This document shows positions 24,680-33,340 of a stretch of 64,000 bases of DNA, piece by piece. Both the position numbers and the translations under genes were made by a program. The stretch is from contig NZ_JAUSWW010000001.1 of assembly GCF_030815415.1 (NCBI RefSeq), positions 1,550,001 to 1,614,000 of the forward strand. The letters run 5' to 3'. The stretch is from Streptomyces canus. Its GTDB lineage: Bacteria; Actinomycetota; Actinomycetes; Streptomycetales; Streptomycetaceae. The notes below the pieces were generated by a model, which saw only the letters and a list, made by a program, of their open reading frames with translations, made no database searches and was not told the DNA's origin. How positions within the stretch are numbered: the stretch's first letter is position 1; each line of letters begins with the position of its first letter.

Positions 24680-25654
24680 ATGACCCTGGTGCCGCCGCCG
24701 TTCGACCCGGAACTTGCCGGAGCCCTGGAACTGATCAAAGAGGTTATCTCCCCGGGGATGACCCCGGAGGACATCGAGCAGATACGTCAGGGCCCCGGCA
24801 TCCAGATGCTGGCCGAGCTGGACCTGACGCTCGACGGTTTCTTCAAGGCCGAGGACCGTGTGGTGCCGGGTCCCGTGGGCGCCCCCGAGATCTCGCTGCT
24901 GATCTGCCGCCCCACGGTGCCCTCGGCCGCGGGCCCTCGCCCGGTCGTCTACCACGTGCACGGCGGCGGCATGGTCCTCGGCAACAACCGGGTGGGCGTG
25001 GACGTGGCGCTGGCCTGGGCCAAGGAGCTGGACGCCGTCGTGGTGTCGGTGGAGTACCGGCTGGCCCCGGAGGACCCGTATCCCGCGCAGATCGAGGATG
25101 TGTACGCCGGTCTGGTGTGGACGGCGGAGCACGCCGGGGAGCTGGGTGTCGACCCGGATCGGATCGTCCTCGCGGGCGCCAGCGCGGGCGGCGGACTGTG
25201 CGCGGCTCTCGCCCTGCTCACCCGGGACCGTCAGGGGCCGCGTCCGATCGGCCAGGTGCTGATGTGCCCGATGCTGGACGACCGCAACGACACCCCGTCC
25301 TCGCACCAGATGGCGGGCCTGGGCGTCTGGGACCGGACCGCCAACGAGACCGGCTGGACGGCACTGCTGGGCGAGCGGCGCGGCGGCCCGGACGGGCCCG
25401 CGTACGCGGCACCGGCCCGCGCCGAGGACCTGACCGGGCTGCCCCCGGCGTTCCTGGACGTGGGTTCCGCGGAGACGTTCCGGGACGAGGTCGTCGCCTA
25501 CGCCTCCCGGATCTGGCAGGCCGGCGGGATCGCCGAGCTGCATGTGTGGCCGGGCGGCTTCCACGGCTTCGACGGTTTCGCCCCGCAGGCGGCGCTGTCC
25601 CAGCGGACACGGGCGGCACATCTGGACTGGCTGCGCAGGCTCCTCGACACGTGA
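24680..25654 (+). CDS. Alpha/beta hydrolase (hormone-sensitive-lipase family esterase)
   Basis: A 324-residue HSL-type esterase. The oxyanion hole motif HVHGGGMVLGN is near residues 93-103, the nucleophile elbow GASAGGG near 170-176, then DVGSAETFRDE with the acid residue and GGFHGFDGF with the catalytic histidine. It should hydrolyse short-chain acyl esters or lactones in the cytoplasm; there is no signal peptide. GAGGAG lies upstream of ATG 24680. A pair of palindromes in the leader suggests regulated expression. The PucR-like regulator gene that follows on the same strand is a candidate controller. Confidence 0.9.
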   Translation: MTLVPPPFDPELAGALELIKEVISPGMTPEDIEQIRQGPGIQMLAELDLTLDGFFKAEDRVVPGPVGAPEISLLICRPTVPSAAGPRPVVYHVHGGGMVLGNNRVGVDVALAWAKELDAVVVSVEYRLAPEDPYPAQIEDVYAGLVWTAEHAGELGVDPDRIVLAGASAGGGLCAALALLTRDRQGPRPIGQVLMCPMLDDRNDTPSSHQMAGLGVWDRTANETGWTALLGERRGGPDGPAYAAPARAEDLTGLPPAFLDVGSAETFRDEVVAYASRIWQAGGIAELHVWPGGFHGFDGFAPQAALSQRTRAAHLDWLRRLLDT

Positions 25655-25664
25655 CCGTGCGGCA

Positions 25665-25697
25665 CGGCTCACCTCGGGTGATGCCCGGTGTGAGCCG
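25665..25697. terminator. Hairpin after the esterase gene
   Basis: CGGCTCAC pairs with GTGAGCCG, and an inner CGGG pairs with CCCG around TGATG. It lies 11 bases beyond the esterase stop and before the next gene on the same strand. Confidence 0.65.
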
Positions 25698-25739
25698 CGG
25701 GGCTCCCCGGCCGGGCCCCGCATAGCGCACCATGGACCC

Positions 25740-26726
25740 ATGAAAGAGCTGGCCGGGCGCCTGACCGCGCTGGACCCGGACGCCGGTGCCGCCGTCCAGG
25801 TGATCGCCTACTTCGACCGGCTGGCCGAGTCACGGGCCGGTCTGGAGGCCCTGGTGCGCGGGGCGGCCGTACTGGCCGGGGTGCCCGCGCGGCTCGTCGA
25901 CGCGGACCGGCGGGTGCAGGTGCGTGTGGAGGCCGACGGCACGCGCCGCGACTCGGATCTGCCACCGGACGCGGCCTGGCCGTCGGCGGCGCTGGCGCCC
26001 GGCGGGATGCCCGCGCTGTGGCTGGAGCGGGCGGCCGAGCCCAGCGTGGTGGACGCCGTGATCCTGGAACGGGCCGCAGGTGCCGTGCGGCTCGTCCTCG
26101 ACCGCACCCGCGGCCGGGCCCCGGTCGACGATCCGGCGCTGGTGGAGACACTCCTCGACGCCACGGCCCCGGAACCGGCCCGGCTGCACGCGGCGCGGCG
26201 CCTGGGCCTCGACCCGGCGGTGCCCGCGCGGGCCGTGGCCGCCGCCGACGGCCTGCCCCGGATCGTCCCCGAGCCGCACGGTGCGGCACTGCCCGCCGGG
26301 CGCCTGGGTCTGGGCCCCGCCGTGCCCATGCTCGACCTGCCGCGGTCCTGGGCCGCCGCGCGCACCGCGCTGCGGTTCACCGCGGAGGGCACCGCGCAGG
26401 ATCCCGGTCAGCGTGTGGTGTACGCCGACGAGCTGGGCGGCACGGCTCTCCTCGCCGATCTCGTCGTACCCGGGGCCGAACCCCCGCCCGACGTCATCGC
26501 GTTGGAGTCCGCGGCCGCGGCGACACCGTGGCTCCTGGTCACGCTGCACGCCGTCGCGTCGACGGCGAGTCTGCGGGCGGCCGCCGCGGAGATCAACGTG
26601 CACCACTCGACGCTCCAGGACCGGCTGGTGCATGCCGAGCACTTGCTGGGCTGGCCCGTGCGCACCCCGCAGGGCCGGTTCAGGCTGCAACTGGCCCTGA
26701 CGATGCGCCACTTGGCCCGCTCGTAG
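25740..26726 (+). CDS. PucR-type helix-turn-helix regulator
   Basis: A 328-residue protein whose C-terminus, SLRAAAAEINVHHSTLQDRLVHAEHLLGWPV, is a PucR-type helix-turn-helix with the typical LAA-L-hhs-TLq-RL spacing. The N-terminal 250 residues are Ala/Pro-rich and show no clear domain. The ATG at 25740 was chosen because the preceding open frame is within the intergenic hairpin. PucR regulators usually activate catabolic or purine genes; the neighbouring esterase is a possible target, but that is inference. Confidence 0.78.
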   Translation: MKELAGRLTALDPDAGAAVQVIAYFDRLAESRAGLEALVRGAAVLAGVPARLVDADRRVQVRVEADGTRRDSDLPPDAAWPSAALAPGGMPALWLERAAEPSVVDAVILERAAGAVRLVLDRTRGRAPVDDPALVETLLDATAPEPARLHAARRLGLDPAVPARAVAAADGLPRIVPEPHGAALPAGRLGLGPAVPMLDLPRSWAAARTALRFTAEGTAQDPGQRVVYADELGGTALLADLVVPGAEPPPDVIALESAAAATPWLLVTLHAVASTASLRAAAAEINVHHSTLQDRLVHAEHLLGWPVRTPQGRFRLQLALTMRHLARS

Positions 26727-26749
26727 ACGCGGTCGCCGTCACGCCGCCG

Positions 26750-27103
26750 TCACCGGAACTCGTGGACGACCTCGATCTCGCCGACGATGTGCGCGTTGAA
26801 CTCGTCGAGCTCCTCGGCCGGCACCCACAGCTCCAGGATCGTCTCGCCGCCGGCCTGCTGGACGGGATAGCGGCGCAGGAAGTCCGAGTCGACCTCGAAG
26901 CGGGTCACGAAGCCGGCGCCGTCGTGCTTCACGTTCCAGTCCCGGGCGATCTTCACGGCGTAGTCCTCGTTCAGGACGGGGTAGAAGATCGGCTGCTCGG
27001 GCAGCCGCGGCGGCCAGGCACGCCAGTTCAGCTCGCGGACCAGCTCCAGCTCGACGGGGCCGGTGGGGCGCCAGAGGGTCGTCGTCGGTCGGGGGCTGGT
27101 CAT
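26750..27103 (-). CDS. Conserved hypothetical protein, 117 aa
   Basis: A 117-residue protein on the minus strand, convergent with the PucR-like gene. It contains LWRPTGPVELELVRELNWRAWPPRLPEQPIFYP-type segments, VLNEDYAVKIARDWNV, FVTRFEVDSDFLRRYPVQQ and TILELWVPAEELDEFNAHIVG. Members of this family are often labelled ADP-ribosylation/crystallin J1, but this piece is too short to be the catalytic hydrolase domain. I know no experimental function. The ATG at 27103 gives the expected short leader. Confidence 0.72.
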   Translation of the reverse strand: MTSPRPTTTLWRPTGPVELELVRELNWRAWPPRLPEQPIFYPVLNEDYAVKIARDWNVKHDGAGFVTRFEVDSDFLRRYPVQQAGGETILELWVPAEELDEFNAHIVGEIEVVHEFR

Positions 27104-27389
27104 GGGGGTCGCGCTCCGTACGTGGTCGAGGTGGATGATCGACGTGCGCGGCCGATCGGAACGCGGCGACCCTACCGGTGGCGGCGAGGCACCGACCACC
27201 GGGTTTCACGGCTCGGCGCGGCAGGTGCATGAGGGCCGTGTGAGGCGATGTCGGACACCGAGAAGGCGGAGCGTGCCCCGATCCGTGGAGTCCCGGGAGG
27301 AGTCGCCGATCGGCCCCACGGGCAAGGTGTTGAAGGACCCGACTGCGATGAGGCCCGTCGCATCACCCGCGGAAGAACGGAGATTCATT

Positions 27390-27656
27390 GTGACGACGAA
27401 CAGCACCGCCGACCTGACGGCGGACCCGTCACCGGACCGGATAGAGCGGCTCGACGAGGAGATCATCACCCTTCTTGCCCGTCGCCGCGCCATGGCGCAG
27501 GAACTGCCTCCCCCCGCGCGCGCCCGCGCCGTCGATCCCGAGTTCGCGGAAACCGTACGGGAGATGACGGACCGCTACCGACAGGAGCTCGGCGGCGCCG
27601 GCGAACTCGTCGCCCGCGCCGTGATGGTGCTGTGCCATCCGAGCCGCCAGTCCTGA
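27390..27656 (+). CDS. Chorismate mutase, AroQ-type short protein
   Basis: An 88-residue protein dominated by DRIERLDEEIITLLARRRAMAQELP, which matches the first helix of AroQ chorismate mutases (the R-x3-LDxxhhxLhxxR pattern), followed by EFAETVREMTDRYRQELGGAGE and a final helix. Chorismate mutases turn chorismate into prephenate for Phe and Tyr synthesis. The conserved arginines at the start are present, but the protein is small and its activity unproven. ACGGAG seven bases upstream supports the GTG at 27390. The 27104-27389 gap holds no gene I can support. Confidence 0.75.
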   Translation: MTTNSTADLTADPSPDRIERLDEEIITLLARRRAMAQELPPPARARAVDPEFAETVREMTDRYRQELGGAGELVARAVMVLCHPSRQS

Positions 27657-27669
27657 TCACGCGGGGTGA

Positions 27670-27696
27670 GGAGGAAGGACCGGGCGTCCTTCCTCC
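27670..27696. terminator. Hairpin terminator after the chorismate mutase gene
   Basis: GGAGGAAGGAC and GTCCTTCCTCC arms form an 11-bp perfect stem with a five-base loop. Confidence 0.85.
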
Positions 27697-27735
27697 CCGC
27701 CCACGGATGACCCCGTGCGTTTGACTTGGATCACT

Positions 27736-27766
27736 TTGACAGTGTCCTCGATTTGGCCGTACAAAT
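27736..27766 (+). promoter_or_regulatory. Sigma-70-like promoter for a leaderless CaiB-type gene
   Basis: TTGACA at 27736-27741 and TACAAA at 27760-27765 are 18 bases apart. Transcription would start near 27772-27774, at the ATG itself, and no ribosome-binding site is visible. Confidence 0.5.
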
Positions 27767-27773
27767 AGGCGAT

Positions 27774-28964
27774 ATGAGCGTCCCGAAGCTTCCTCTGTCC
27801 GGGATCACGGTCGTCAGCCTGGAGCAGGCGGTGGCCGCCCCCTACGCCACCCGGCAGCTGGCCGACCTCGGCGCCCGGGTCATCAAGGTGGAGCGGCCGG
27901 GCGGCGGCGACTTCGCGCGGCGGTACGACACGACCGTCCACGGTCACTCCAGCTATTTCGTCTGGCTGAACCGCTCCAAGGAATCCCTCACCCTGGACCT
28001 CAAGGACCCGCGCGGCCTGGAGATCCTGCACCGGCTCCTCGACGACGCCGACGTCTTCATGCAGAACCTCGCCCCCGGCGCGGTCGACCGCCTCGGCCTC
28101 GACACCGACACGCTCAACGAGCGCTGGCCGCGGCTGATCCCGTGCACGATCTCCGGATACGGCACCGACGGACCGTGGGCCGACCGCAAGTCGTACGACC
28201 TGCTGGTGCAGTGCCAGACCGGCCTGGTCTCCCTGACCGGCACCCCGCAGGAGACCGCGCGGGTCGGGATCTCGGTCGCTGACATCGCCGCCGGGATGTA
28301 CGCCTACAGCGGCGTCCTGACCGCCCTGTACACACGCGCCACCACGGGCACCGCCCACCCGGTGGAGGTGTCCCTCTTCGAGGCACTGGCCGAGTGGATG
28401 GGCCAGCCGGCCAATTACACGCAGTACGGCGGCAGCCAGCCCCCGCGCCTCGGCACCCAGCACGCCACCATCGCCCCCTATGGCACCTTCAGGTCCGCCG
28501 ACGGCAAGGACGTGCTGTTCTCCATCCAGAACGAGCGCGAATGGGCCGTGCTCTGCGCGGAGTTCCTCGGCGATCCCGAGCTGACCACCGACCCGCGCTT
28601 CGCCACCGGCTCCGACCGTGTCGCCCACCGCGAGGAGCTCAACGCCGTCGTCGCCGAGCGCTGTGCGCGCTCCGACGCCGAGGAGATCCTCAAGGACCTG
28701 GCGGACATCGGCATCGCCTGCGCCGGTGTCAACGACATCGCCGCGTTCCTCGACCACCCTGTGCTGGCCGCCCGGGGCCGCTGGCGCGAGGTGGGTGTAC
28801 CGGGCGCCACCGTGCGGGCGCTGCTGCCGCCGGCCGACTTGGCCGGGCTGCCCGCCCGCATGGACCCCGTACCGGCGGTGGGCGAGCACACCGACGCGAT
28901 CCTCACCGGGCTCGGCCGCAGCCGCGACGACATCGAGGCGCTGCGCGCCGACGGCGTCGTGTGA
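27774..28964 (+). CDS. CaiB/BaiF family CoA-transferase
   Basis: A 396-residue class III CoA-transferase. Typical segments are ITVVSLEQAVAAPYATRQLADLGARVIKVERPGGGDFAR at the N-terminus, NRSKESLTLDLKDPRGLEILHRLLDDADVF, then PGAVDRLGLD and ISGYGTDGPWADRKSYDLLVQ, with the catalytic aspartate expected in the last segment. These enzymes move CoA between organic acids. The start at 27774 gives MSVPKLPLSG and fits an upstream promoter; an upstream TTG frame at 27726 overlaps that promoter. A GntR regulator follows at once and etfBA after it, so the unit may feed an acyl-CoA dehydrogenation route. The acid is not identifiable. Confidence 0.9.
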   Translation: MSVPKLPLSGITVVSLEQAVAAPYATRQLADLGARVIKVERPGGGDFARRYDTTVHGHSSYFVWLNRSKESLTLDLKDPRGLEILHRLLDDADVFMQNLAPGAVDRLGLDTDTLNERWPRLIPCTISGYGTDGPWADRKSYDLLVQCQTGLVSLTGTPQETARVGISVADIAAGMYAYSGVLTALYTRATTGTAHPVEVSLFEALAEWMGQPANYTQYGGSQPPRLGTQHATIAPYGTFRSADGKDVLFSIQNEREWAVLCAEFLGDPELTTDPRFATGSDRVAHREELNAVVAERCARSDAEEILKDLADIGIACAGVNDIAAFLDHPVLAARGRWREVGVPGATVRALLPPADLAGLPARMDPVPAVGEHTDAILTGLGRSRDDIEALRADGVV

Positions 28965-28980
28965 TGACGGGGTGACGTCG

Positions 28981-29727
28981 ATGCTCGAGCAGCCACAGCG
29001 TGAAAGCACCTACCTGAAGCTCGCCCGCGAACTGCGCACCGCGATCCTGCGGCACGACTACCCCGAAGGGGTGCGCCTGCCGACGGAGGCCCAGCTCGCC
29101 GAGCACCACGGGATCAGCCGGCAGACCGTACGCCGCGCCTTCCAGGACCTGGTGGCGGAAGGGCTGGTCCACCGGGTGCCGGGGCGCGGCACCTTCGCCA
29201 CGCCCCGCGACGAGCAGTACCTGCGCCAGTTCGGCTCGGTGGACGACCTGATGGGCCTGTCCATCGACACCCGTATGCGGGTCGTCACGCCCCTGCACCG
29301 ACGGGTCGACGTCGACGCGGCCGGGCGACTGGGCCTGCACACCGACCGCGTGCACAAGCTGGCCTTCGTCCGGCTGCACGAGGACACCGCGTTCTGCCAC
29401 ACCGCGGTCTCCCTGCCGCCCGCCGTCGGCCAGTTGCTGGAGTCGGTGCCCGAACTCACCGAGCCCGGCACCCCCAGCGCCTCCACCGTCATCGGCTTCC
29501 TCGACGGCCGGCTGCCCGAACCGATCGCCGAGGCCGAGCAGAGCATCACGGTCGCGGAGGCCACCCCCGAACTCGCCGGACACCTCGGCTGCGAACCGGG
29601 CCGCGCGCTGCTGCGCATCGACCGGGTCTACCAGACGGTCGCCGGACAACTCGTCGAGCTGGCGATCAGCCACTTCCTGCCCGAGCACTACTCGTACCGC
29701 GTACGGCTGCGGCGCAGCGGCCGGTGA
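28981..29727 (+). CDS. GntR-family regulator (HutC/UTRA type)
   Basis: A 248-residue GntR regulator. The N-terminal winged helix is YLKLARELRTAILRHDYPEGVRLPTEAQLAEHHGISRQTVRRAFQDLVAEGLVHRVPGRGTF, followed by a UTRA ligand-binding domain ending LVELAISHFLPEHYSYRVRL, a pattern typical of the HutC subfamily. It starts 16 bases after the CoA-transferase. ATG 28981 was preferred to the GTG at 28972 because of the GGGG sequence eight bases upstream. It probably controls the CoA-transferase gene. Confidence 0.9.
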   Translation: MLEQPQRESTYLKLARELRTAILRHDYPEGVRLPTEAQLAEHHGISRQTVRRAFQDLVAEGLVHRVPGRGTFATPRDEQYLRQFGSVDDLMGLSIDTRMRVVTPLHRRVDVDAAGRLGLHTDRVHKLAFVRLHEDTAFCHTAVSLPPAVGQLLESVPELTEPGTPSASTVIGFLDGRLPEPIAEAEQSITVAEATPELAGHLGCEPGRALLRIDRVYQTVAGQLVELAISHFLPEHYSYRVRLRRSGR

Positions 29728-29764
29728 CGCCGTATGCCGAATTGTCGAAAGAGGAGCAATTGCC

Positions 29765-30550
29765 GTGAGTCTCAAGATAGTTGTGACCGTGAAGTACGTG
29801 CCCGACGCCACCGGCGACCGGCACTTCGCCGATGACCTGACCGTCGACCGTGACGACGTGGACGGTCTGCTCTCCGAGCTGGACGAATACGCGGTCGAAC
29901 AGGCCCTGCAGATCGCCGACGAGGCGGACGACGCCGAGGTCACCGTCCTGACGGTCGGTCCGGAGGACGCCAAGGACGCGCTGCGCAAGGCGCTGTCCAT
30001 GGGCGCCGACAAGGCCGTCCACGTGGAGGACGACGACCTGCACGGCACCGACGCGATCGGCACCTCGCTGGTGCTGGCCAAGGCGATCGAGAAGGCCGGC
30101 TACGACCTGGTGATCTCCGGTATGGCCTCCACCGACGGCACGATGGGGGTCGTCCCGGCACTGCTGGCCGAGCGACTGGGTGTCCCGCAGGTGACGCTGC
30201 TGTCCGAGGTCTCCGTCGAGGACGGGATCGTGAAGGGCCGCCGCGACGGTGACTCCGCCACCGAGCAGCTGGAGGCATCCCTCCCGGCGGTCGTGTCCGT
30301 CACCGACCAGTCGGGCGAGGCGCGTTACCCGTCCTTCAAGGGCATCATGGCCGCCAAGAAGAAGCCGGTTCAGTCCTGGGACCTGTCCGACCTCGACATC
30401 GAGGCCGAGGACGTGGGTCTGGACGGCGCCTGGACGGCCGTCGACTCCGCCGCCGCGCGCCCGGCGCGTACGGCCGGAACAGTCGTCAAGGACGAGGGCG
30501 AGGGCGGCAAGCAGCTCGCCGAGTTCCTCGCGAGCCAGAAGTTCATCTGA
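29765..30550 (+). CDS. etfB: Electron transfer flavoprotein beta subunit
   Basis: A 261-residue ETF beta subunit (FixA type). It begins MSLKIVVTVKYVPDATGDR and holds the AMP-binding and ETF signature VVPALLAERLGVPQVTLLSEVSVEDG and the VISGMASTDGTMG loop. With EtfA it carries electrons from acyl-CoA and other dehydrogenases to the membrane quinone pool. GTG 29765 follows an AAAGAGGAG Shine-Dalgarno. etfA starts 18 bases later. The pair is downstream of a CaiB-type transferase and GntR regulator, which may share transcription. Confidence 0.96.
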   Translation: MSLKIVVTVKYVPDATGDRHFADDLTVDRDDVDGLLSELDEYAVEQALQIADEADDAEVTVLTVGPEDAKDALRKALSMGADKAVHVEDDDLHGTDAIGTSLVLAKAIEKAGYDLVISGMASTDGTMGVVPALLAERLGVPQVTLLSEVSVEDGIVKGRRDGDSATEQLEASLPAVVSVTDQSGEARYPSFKGIMAAKKKPVQSWDLSDLDIEAEDVGLDGAWTAVDSAAARPARTAGTVVKDEGEGGKQLAEFLASQKFI

Positions 30551-30568
30551 GAGAGGGTGCGTTGATCC

Positions 30569-31531
30569 ATGGCTGAAGTTCTCGTCTACGTCGATCACGT
30601 GGACGGCGCCGTCCGCAAGCCCACGCTGGAGCTGCTGACGCTGGCCCGCCGGATAGGGGAGCCGGTGGCTGTGGCGCTGGGTGCCGGTGCCGCCGACACG
30701 GCGTCCGCGCTGGCCGAGCACGGGGCGGTCCGCGTGCTCACGCATGAGGCCGCCGAGTACGCCGACTACCTGGTCGTCCCGAAGGTGGACGCCCTCCAGG
30801 CCGCGTACGAGGCCGTCTCCCCCGGCGCCGTACTGGTGCCGTCCTCCGCGGAGGGCAAGGAGATCGCCGCCCGTCTCGCGCTGCGGATCGGCTCCGGCAT
30901 CATCACCGACGCCGTCGACCTGGAAGCCGGTGACGAGGGCCCGGTGGCCACCCAGTCGGTGTTCGCCGCCTCCTTCTCCACCAAGACCCGGGTCGCCAAG
31001 GGCACCCCGGTCATCACCGTCAAGCCGAACTCCGCCGCCGTGGAGGCCGCCCCGGCCGCCGGCACCGTCGAGGCCCTGTCGGTGTCCTTCGGCGCGCTGG
31101 CCACCGGCACCAAGGTCACCGCGCGCACCCCGCGCGAGTCGACCGGGCGCCCGGAGCTGACCGAGGCCGCGATCGTGGTCTCCGGCGGCCGTGGCGTCAA
31201 CGGCGCGGAGAACTTCGCGCTCATCGAGTCCCTGGCCGACTCCCTCGGCGCGGCTGTGGGCGCCTCGCGCGCCGCGGTGGACGCGGGCTGGTACCCGCAC
31301 ACCAACCAGGTCGGCCAGACCGGCAAGAGTGTCTCCCCGCAGCTGTACATCGCCTCCGGTATCTCCGGCGCGATCCAGCACCGGGCCGGCATGCAGACCT
31401 CCAAGACGATCGTCGCGATCAACAAGGACGCCGAGGCCCCGATCTTCGACCTCGTCGACTACGGCGTCGTCGGCGACCTCTTCGACGTCGTCCCCGCCCT
31501 CACCGAGGAGATCAACACCCGCAAGGGCTGA
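30569..31531 (+). CDS. etfA: Electron transfer flavoprotein alpha subunit
   Basis: A 320-residue ETF alpha subunit. The C-terminal FAD-binding domain is clear: [40 protein letters not shown], then [30 protein letters not shown], the family signature, and [23 protein letters not shown]. It pairs with EtfB directly upstream. A 16-bp hairpin follows the stop, marking the end of the unit. Confidence 0.97.
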   Translation: MAEVLVYVDHVDGAVRKPTLELLTLARRIGEPVAVALGAGAADTASALAEHGAVRVLTHEAAEYADYLVVPKVDALQAAYEAVSPGAVLVPSSAEGKEIAARLALRIGSGIITDAVDLEAGDEGPVATQSVFAASFSTKTRVAKGTPVITVKPNSAAVEAAPAAGTVEALSVSFGALATGTKVTARTPRESTGRPELTEAAIVVSGGRGVNGAENFALIESLADSLGAAVGASRAAVDAGWYPHTNQVGQTGKSVSPQLYIASGISGAIQHRAGMQTSKTIVAINKDAEAPIFDLVDYGVVGDLFDVVPALTEEINTRKG

Positions 31532-31539
31532 CGAGGTTG

Positions 31540-31585
31540 CACCGCCTGGGGTGGCTGCGGCATCCGTCGGCCATCCCAGGCGGTG
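31540..31585. terminator. Hairpin terminator after etfA
   Basis: CACCGCCTGGGGTGGC pairs with GCCATCCCAGGCGGTG (one G-T pair) around a 14-base loop, nine bases beyond the etfA stop. Confidence 0.78.
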
Positions 31586-31933
31586 ATCTCGACGAACGGG
31601 GGATCCCCGCGCTCCTCTCCGAGCAGCGTGAACACGGTTCGTGGAAGGCCATTCGGACAGTCCAGCCGAGATCGGCGCAGACCCGCAACGGCGGTGTGCG
31701 GTGTCCTGGCACAGCCACTGTTCGGCGCCGAACTCCCAACAGCTGGAGCCTGCCCTGTCCGTGTCCCGGCGCATCGCGATGGCTCGGCGAGAATCACCAT
31801 CTCGCTCAGGGGAATGGAGAGTATCGCTGTGGGGAGAGGGGGTGCCCGACCTGATCGGTAGGCCCGTTGTCGCTGCACCGCAGTAAAGTTCTCCTCATAA
31901 GTTCTCCCCGCGCCACAGAAGGCGGACCCGCCC
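31586..31933. other. Gap without a supportable gene
   Basis: Short open frames on both strands show protein-like stretches, for example ERGDPPFVEITAWDGRRM on the minus strand and RSGEWRVSLWGEGVPDLIG on the plus strand. Neither has a start with a ribosome site or extends to a full domain. They may be relics of a lost gene; I cannot name one. Confidence 0.35.
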
Positions 31934-32578
31934 TTGAGCACCCCCATCGAAGAGCCCGCCTGGAAGCAGCGCGCGGTCGAGCGGTCCACCCAGGCGGCGA
32001 AGCGCCGGGCCGAGCAGCGGGTGGAGCGGTTCCTCGACGCGGCCCAGGCGATCATGGCGGACAAGGGGACGACCGGCTTCACCGTGCAGGAGGTCGTCGA
32101 CCGCTCCAAGCAGTCTCTGCGCAGCTTCTACCAGCACTTCGACGGCAAGCACGAGCTGCTGCTCGCTCTGTTCGAGGACGCCATGAGCAAGTCGGCGGAG
32201 CAGTTGCGGACCGCCGTGGCCGAGCACTCGGACCCGCTGGACCGGCTCAGGGTCGCCGTGCAGACCCTGTTCGAGAACTCCTGCCCCGATCCGGCCGCCA
32301 AGCGCCCGCTGTTCACCGACTTCGCGCTGCGCCTGCTGGTCTCGCACCCCAACGAGACGCGGGTCGCGAACGCACCGCTGCTCGCCCTGTTCACCGAGCT
32401 GATGACGGACCTCGAGGAGGCCGGTGTGCTGCGCGAGGGCTTCGAGCCCCGCCGGGCGGCGGCCCTCACCGTGCAGACCGTCATGTTCAACGCGCAGTCC
32501 AGCGGCCGGACGGGCTCCCACCCGATCACCGCCGACGAGATCTGGGACTTCTGCGCGAAGGGGTTCACGTTCAGCTGA
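31934..32578 (+). CDS. TetR-family transcriptional regulator
   Basis: A 214-residue TetR regulator with helix-turn-helix QRVERFLDAAQAIMADKGTTGFTVQEVVDRSKQSLRSFYQHFDGK and a helical ligand domain. The start is the TTG at 31934, which gives the leader STPIEEPAWKQRAVERS; the next in-frame ATG would cut into the DNA-binding helices. The immediate neighbours do not reveal a target. Confidence 0.86.
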   Translation: MSTPIEEPAWKQRAVERSTQAAKRRAEQRVERFLDAAQAIMADKGTTGFTVQEVVDRSKQSLRSFYQHFDGKHELLLALFEDAMSKSAEQLRTAVAEHSDPLDRLRVAVQTLFENSCPDPAAKRPLFTDFALRLLVSHPNETRVANAPLLALFTELMTDLEEAGVLREGFEPRRAAALTVQTVMFNAQSSGRTGSHPITADEIWDFCAKGFTFS

Positions 32579-32741
32579 GGCGCCGGCGTCGGCGTCCACG
32601 GCGACACCGACCCGTCCGGCCTCCCGGTCCGTGGACCGGCTTGAGCGGGATGTCGGACGAGGCCTGTTGGCGGTGCGCGGCATCACGGTGTTCACACGGC
32701 CGACGCTCACCCGGGGTCGGCAGAGGTGCCGGGGCTCCGCG

Positions 32742-33323
32742 TCACGGCCCCGGCGGAACCGGTTGGCGTGCGGCTCGCTGATCCAGCCGCTTCAGTGCGG
32801 TCTCGCCCCACTTGAGGTTCGAGCGTTCGAATGCCATGCCGCCGAGCAGGGTGAGGTAGGGCCCGATGCGGTCGGCCTCGGCGAAGTACTCGTCCTCGGT
32901 GCGGCCGGCCAGCATGCGCTCCCGCATCCGTTCGTAGCGGGCCAGCTTGGCGGTGGACCGCTCCACGCGCTCGGCGATCGCGGTCCGTACGGCGTCGGCG
33001 TCACCGATGTCGACGCACTGGACCTTGACCATCAGCTCGTCGCGGATGGCGGTCGGTTTCGCGGGCACGTCGGCGATGTACGCGCGCAGGATCTCCAGAC
33101 CGGCCTCGGTGAGGGAGAACAGGCGCTTGTTGGGGCGGCGTTCCTGCTGGACCACGCGAGCGGAGACGAGGCCTTCGGTCTCCATGCGCTCCAGTTCGCG
33201 GTAGAGCTGCTGCGGGGTGGCCATCCAGAAGTTGGCGACGGAGGCCTCGAAGCCCTTGGCGAGGTCGTATCCGGAGGCCTCGCCCTCCAGGAGGGCGGCC
33301 ATCACCGCGTTGCGCAGAGCCAT
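32742..33323 (-). CDS. PadR-family transcriptional regulator
   Basis: A 193-residue PadR regulator. It begins MALRNAVMAALLEGEASGYDLAKGF, the PadR winged-helix start, continues with MATPQQLYRELERMETEGLVSARVV and PNKRLFSLTEAGLEILR, and ends with the helical PadR C-terminal domain (YERMRERMLAGRTEDEYF). PadR proteins usually repress detoxification genes in response to phenolic compounds. It starts 17 bases after the stop of the SGNH hydrolase gene on the same strand, so the two probably form an operon. Confidence 0.9.
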   Translation of the reverse strand: MALRNAVMAALLEGEASGYDLAKGFEASVANFWMATPQQLYRELERMETEGLVSARVVQQERRPNKRLFSLTEAGLEILRAYIADVPAKPTAIRDELMVKVQCVDIGDADAVRTAIAERVERSTAKLARYERMRERMLAGRTEDEYFAEADRIGPYLTLLGGMAFERSNLKWGETALKRLDQRAARQPVPPGP

Positions 33324-33340
33324 GGGCCCAACCTAATTGA

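Noticed and set aside
27248..27724. A 158-codon frame starting MSDTEKAERAPIRG before the chorismate mutase
   Set aside because: It has a fair ribosome site but overlaps the chorismate mutase frame through its conserved helices and becomes Arg/Pro-rich shadow sequence.
29666..31774. A 702-codon minus-strand frame opposite etfB and etfA
   Set aside because: The plus-strand ETF subunits are certain; the opposite frame is a codon-bias shadow.
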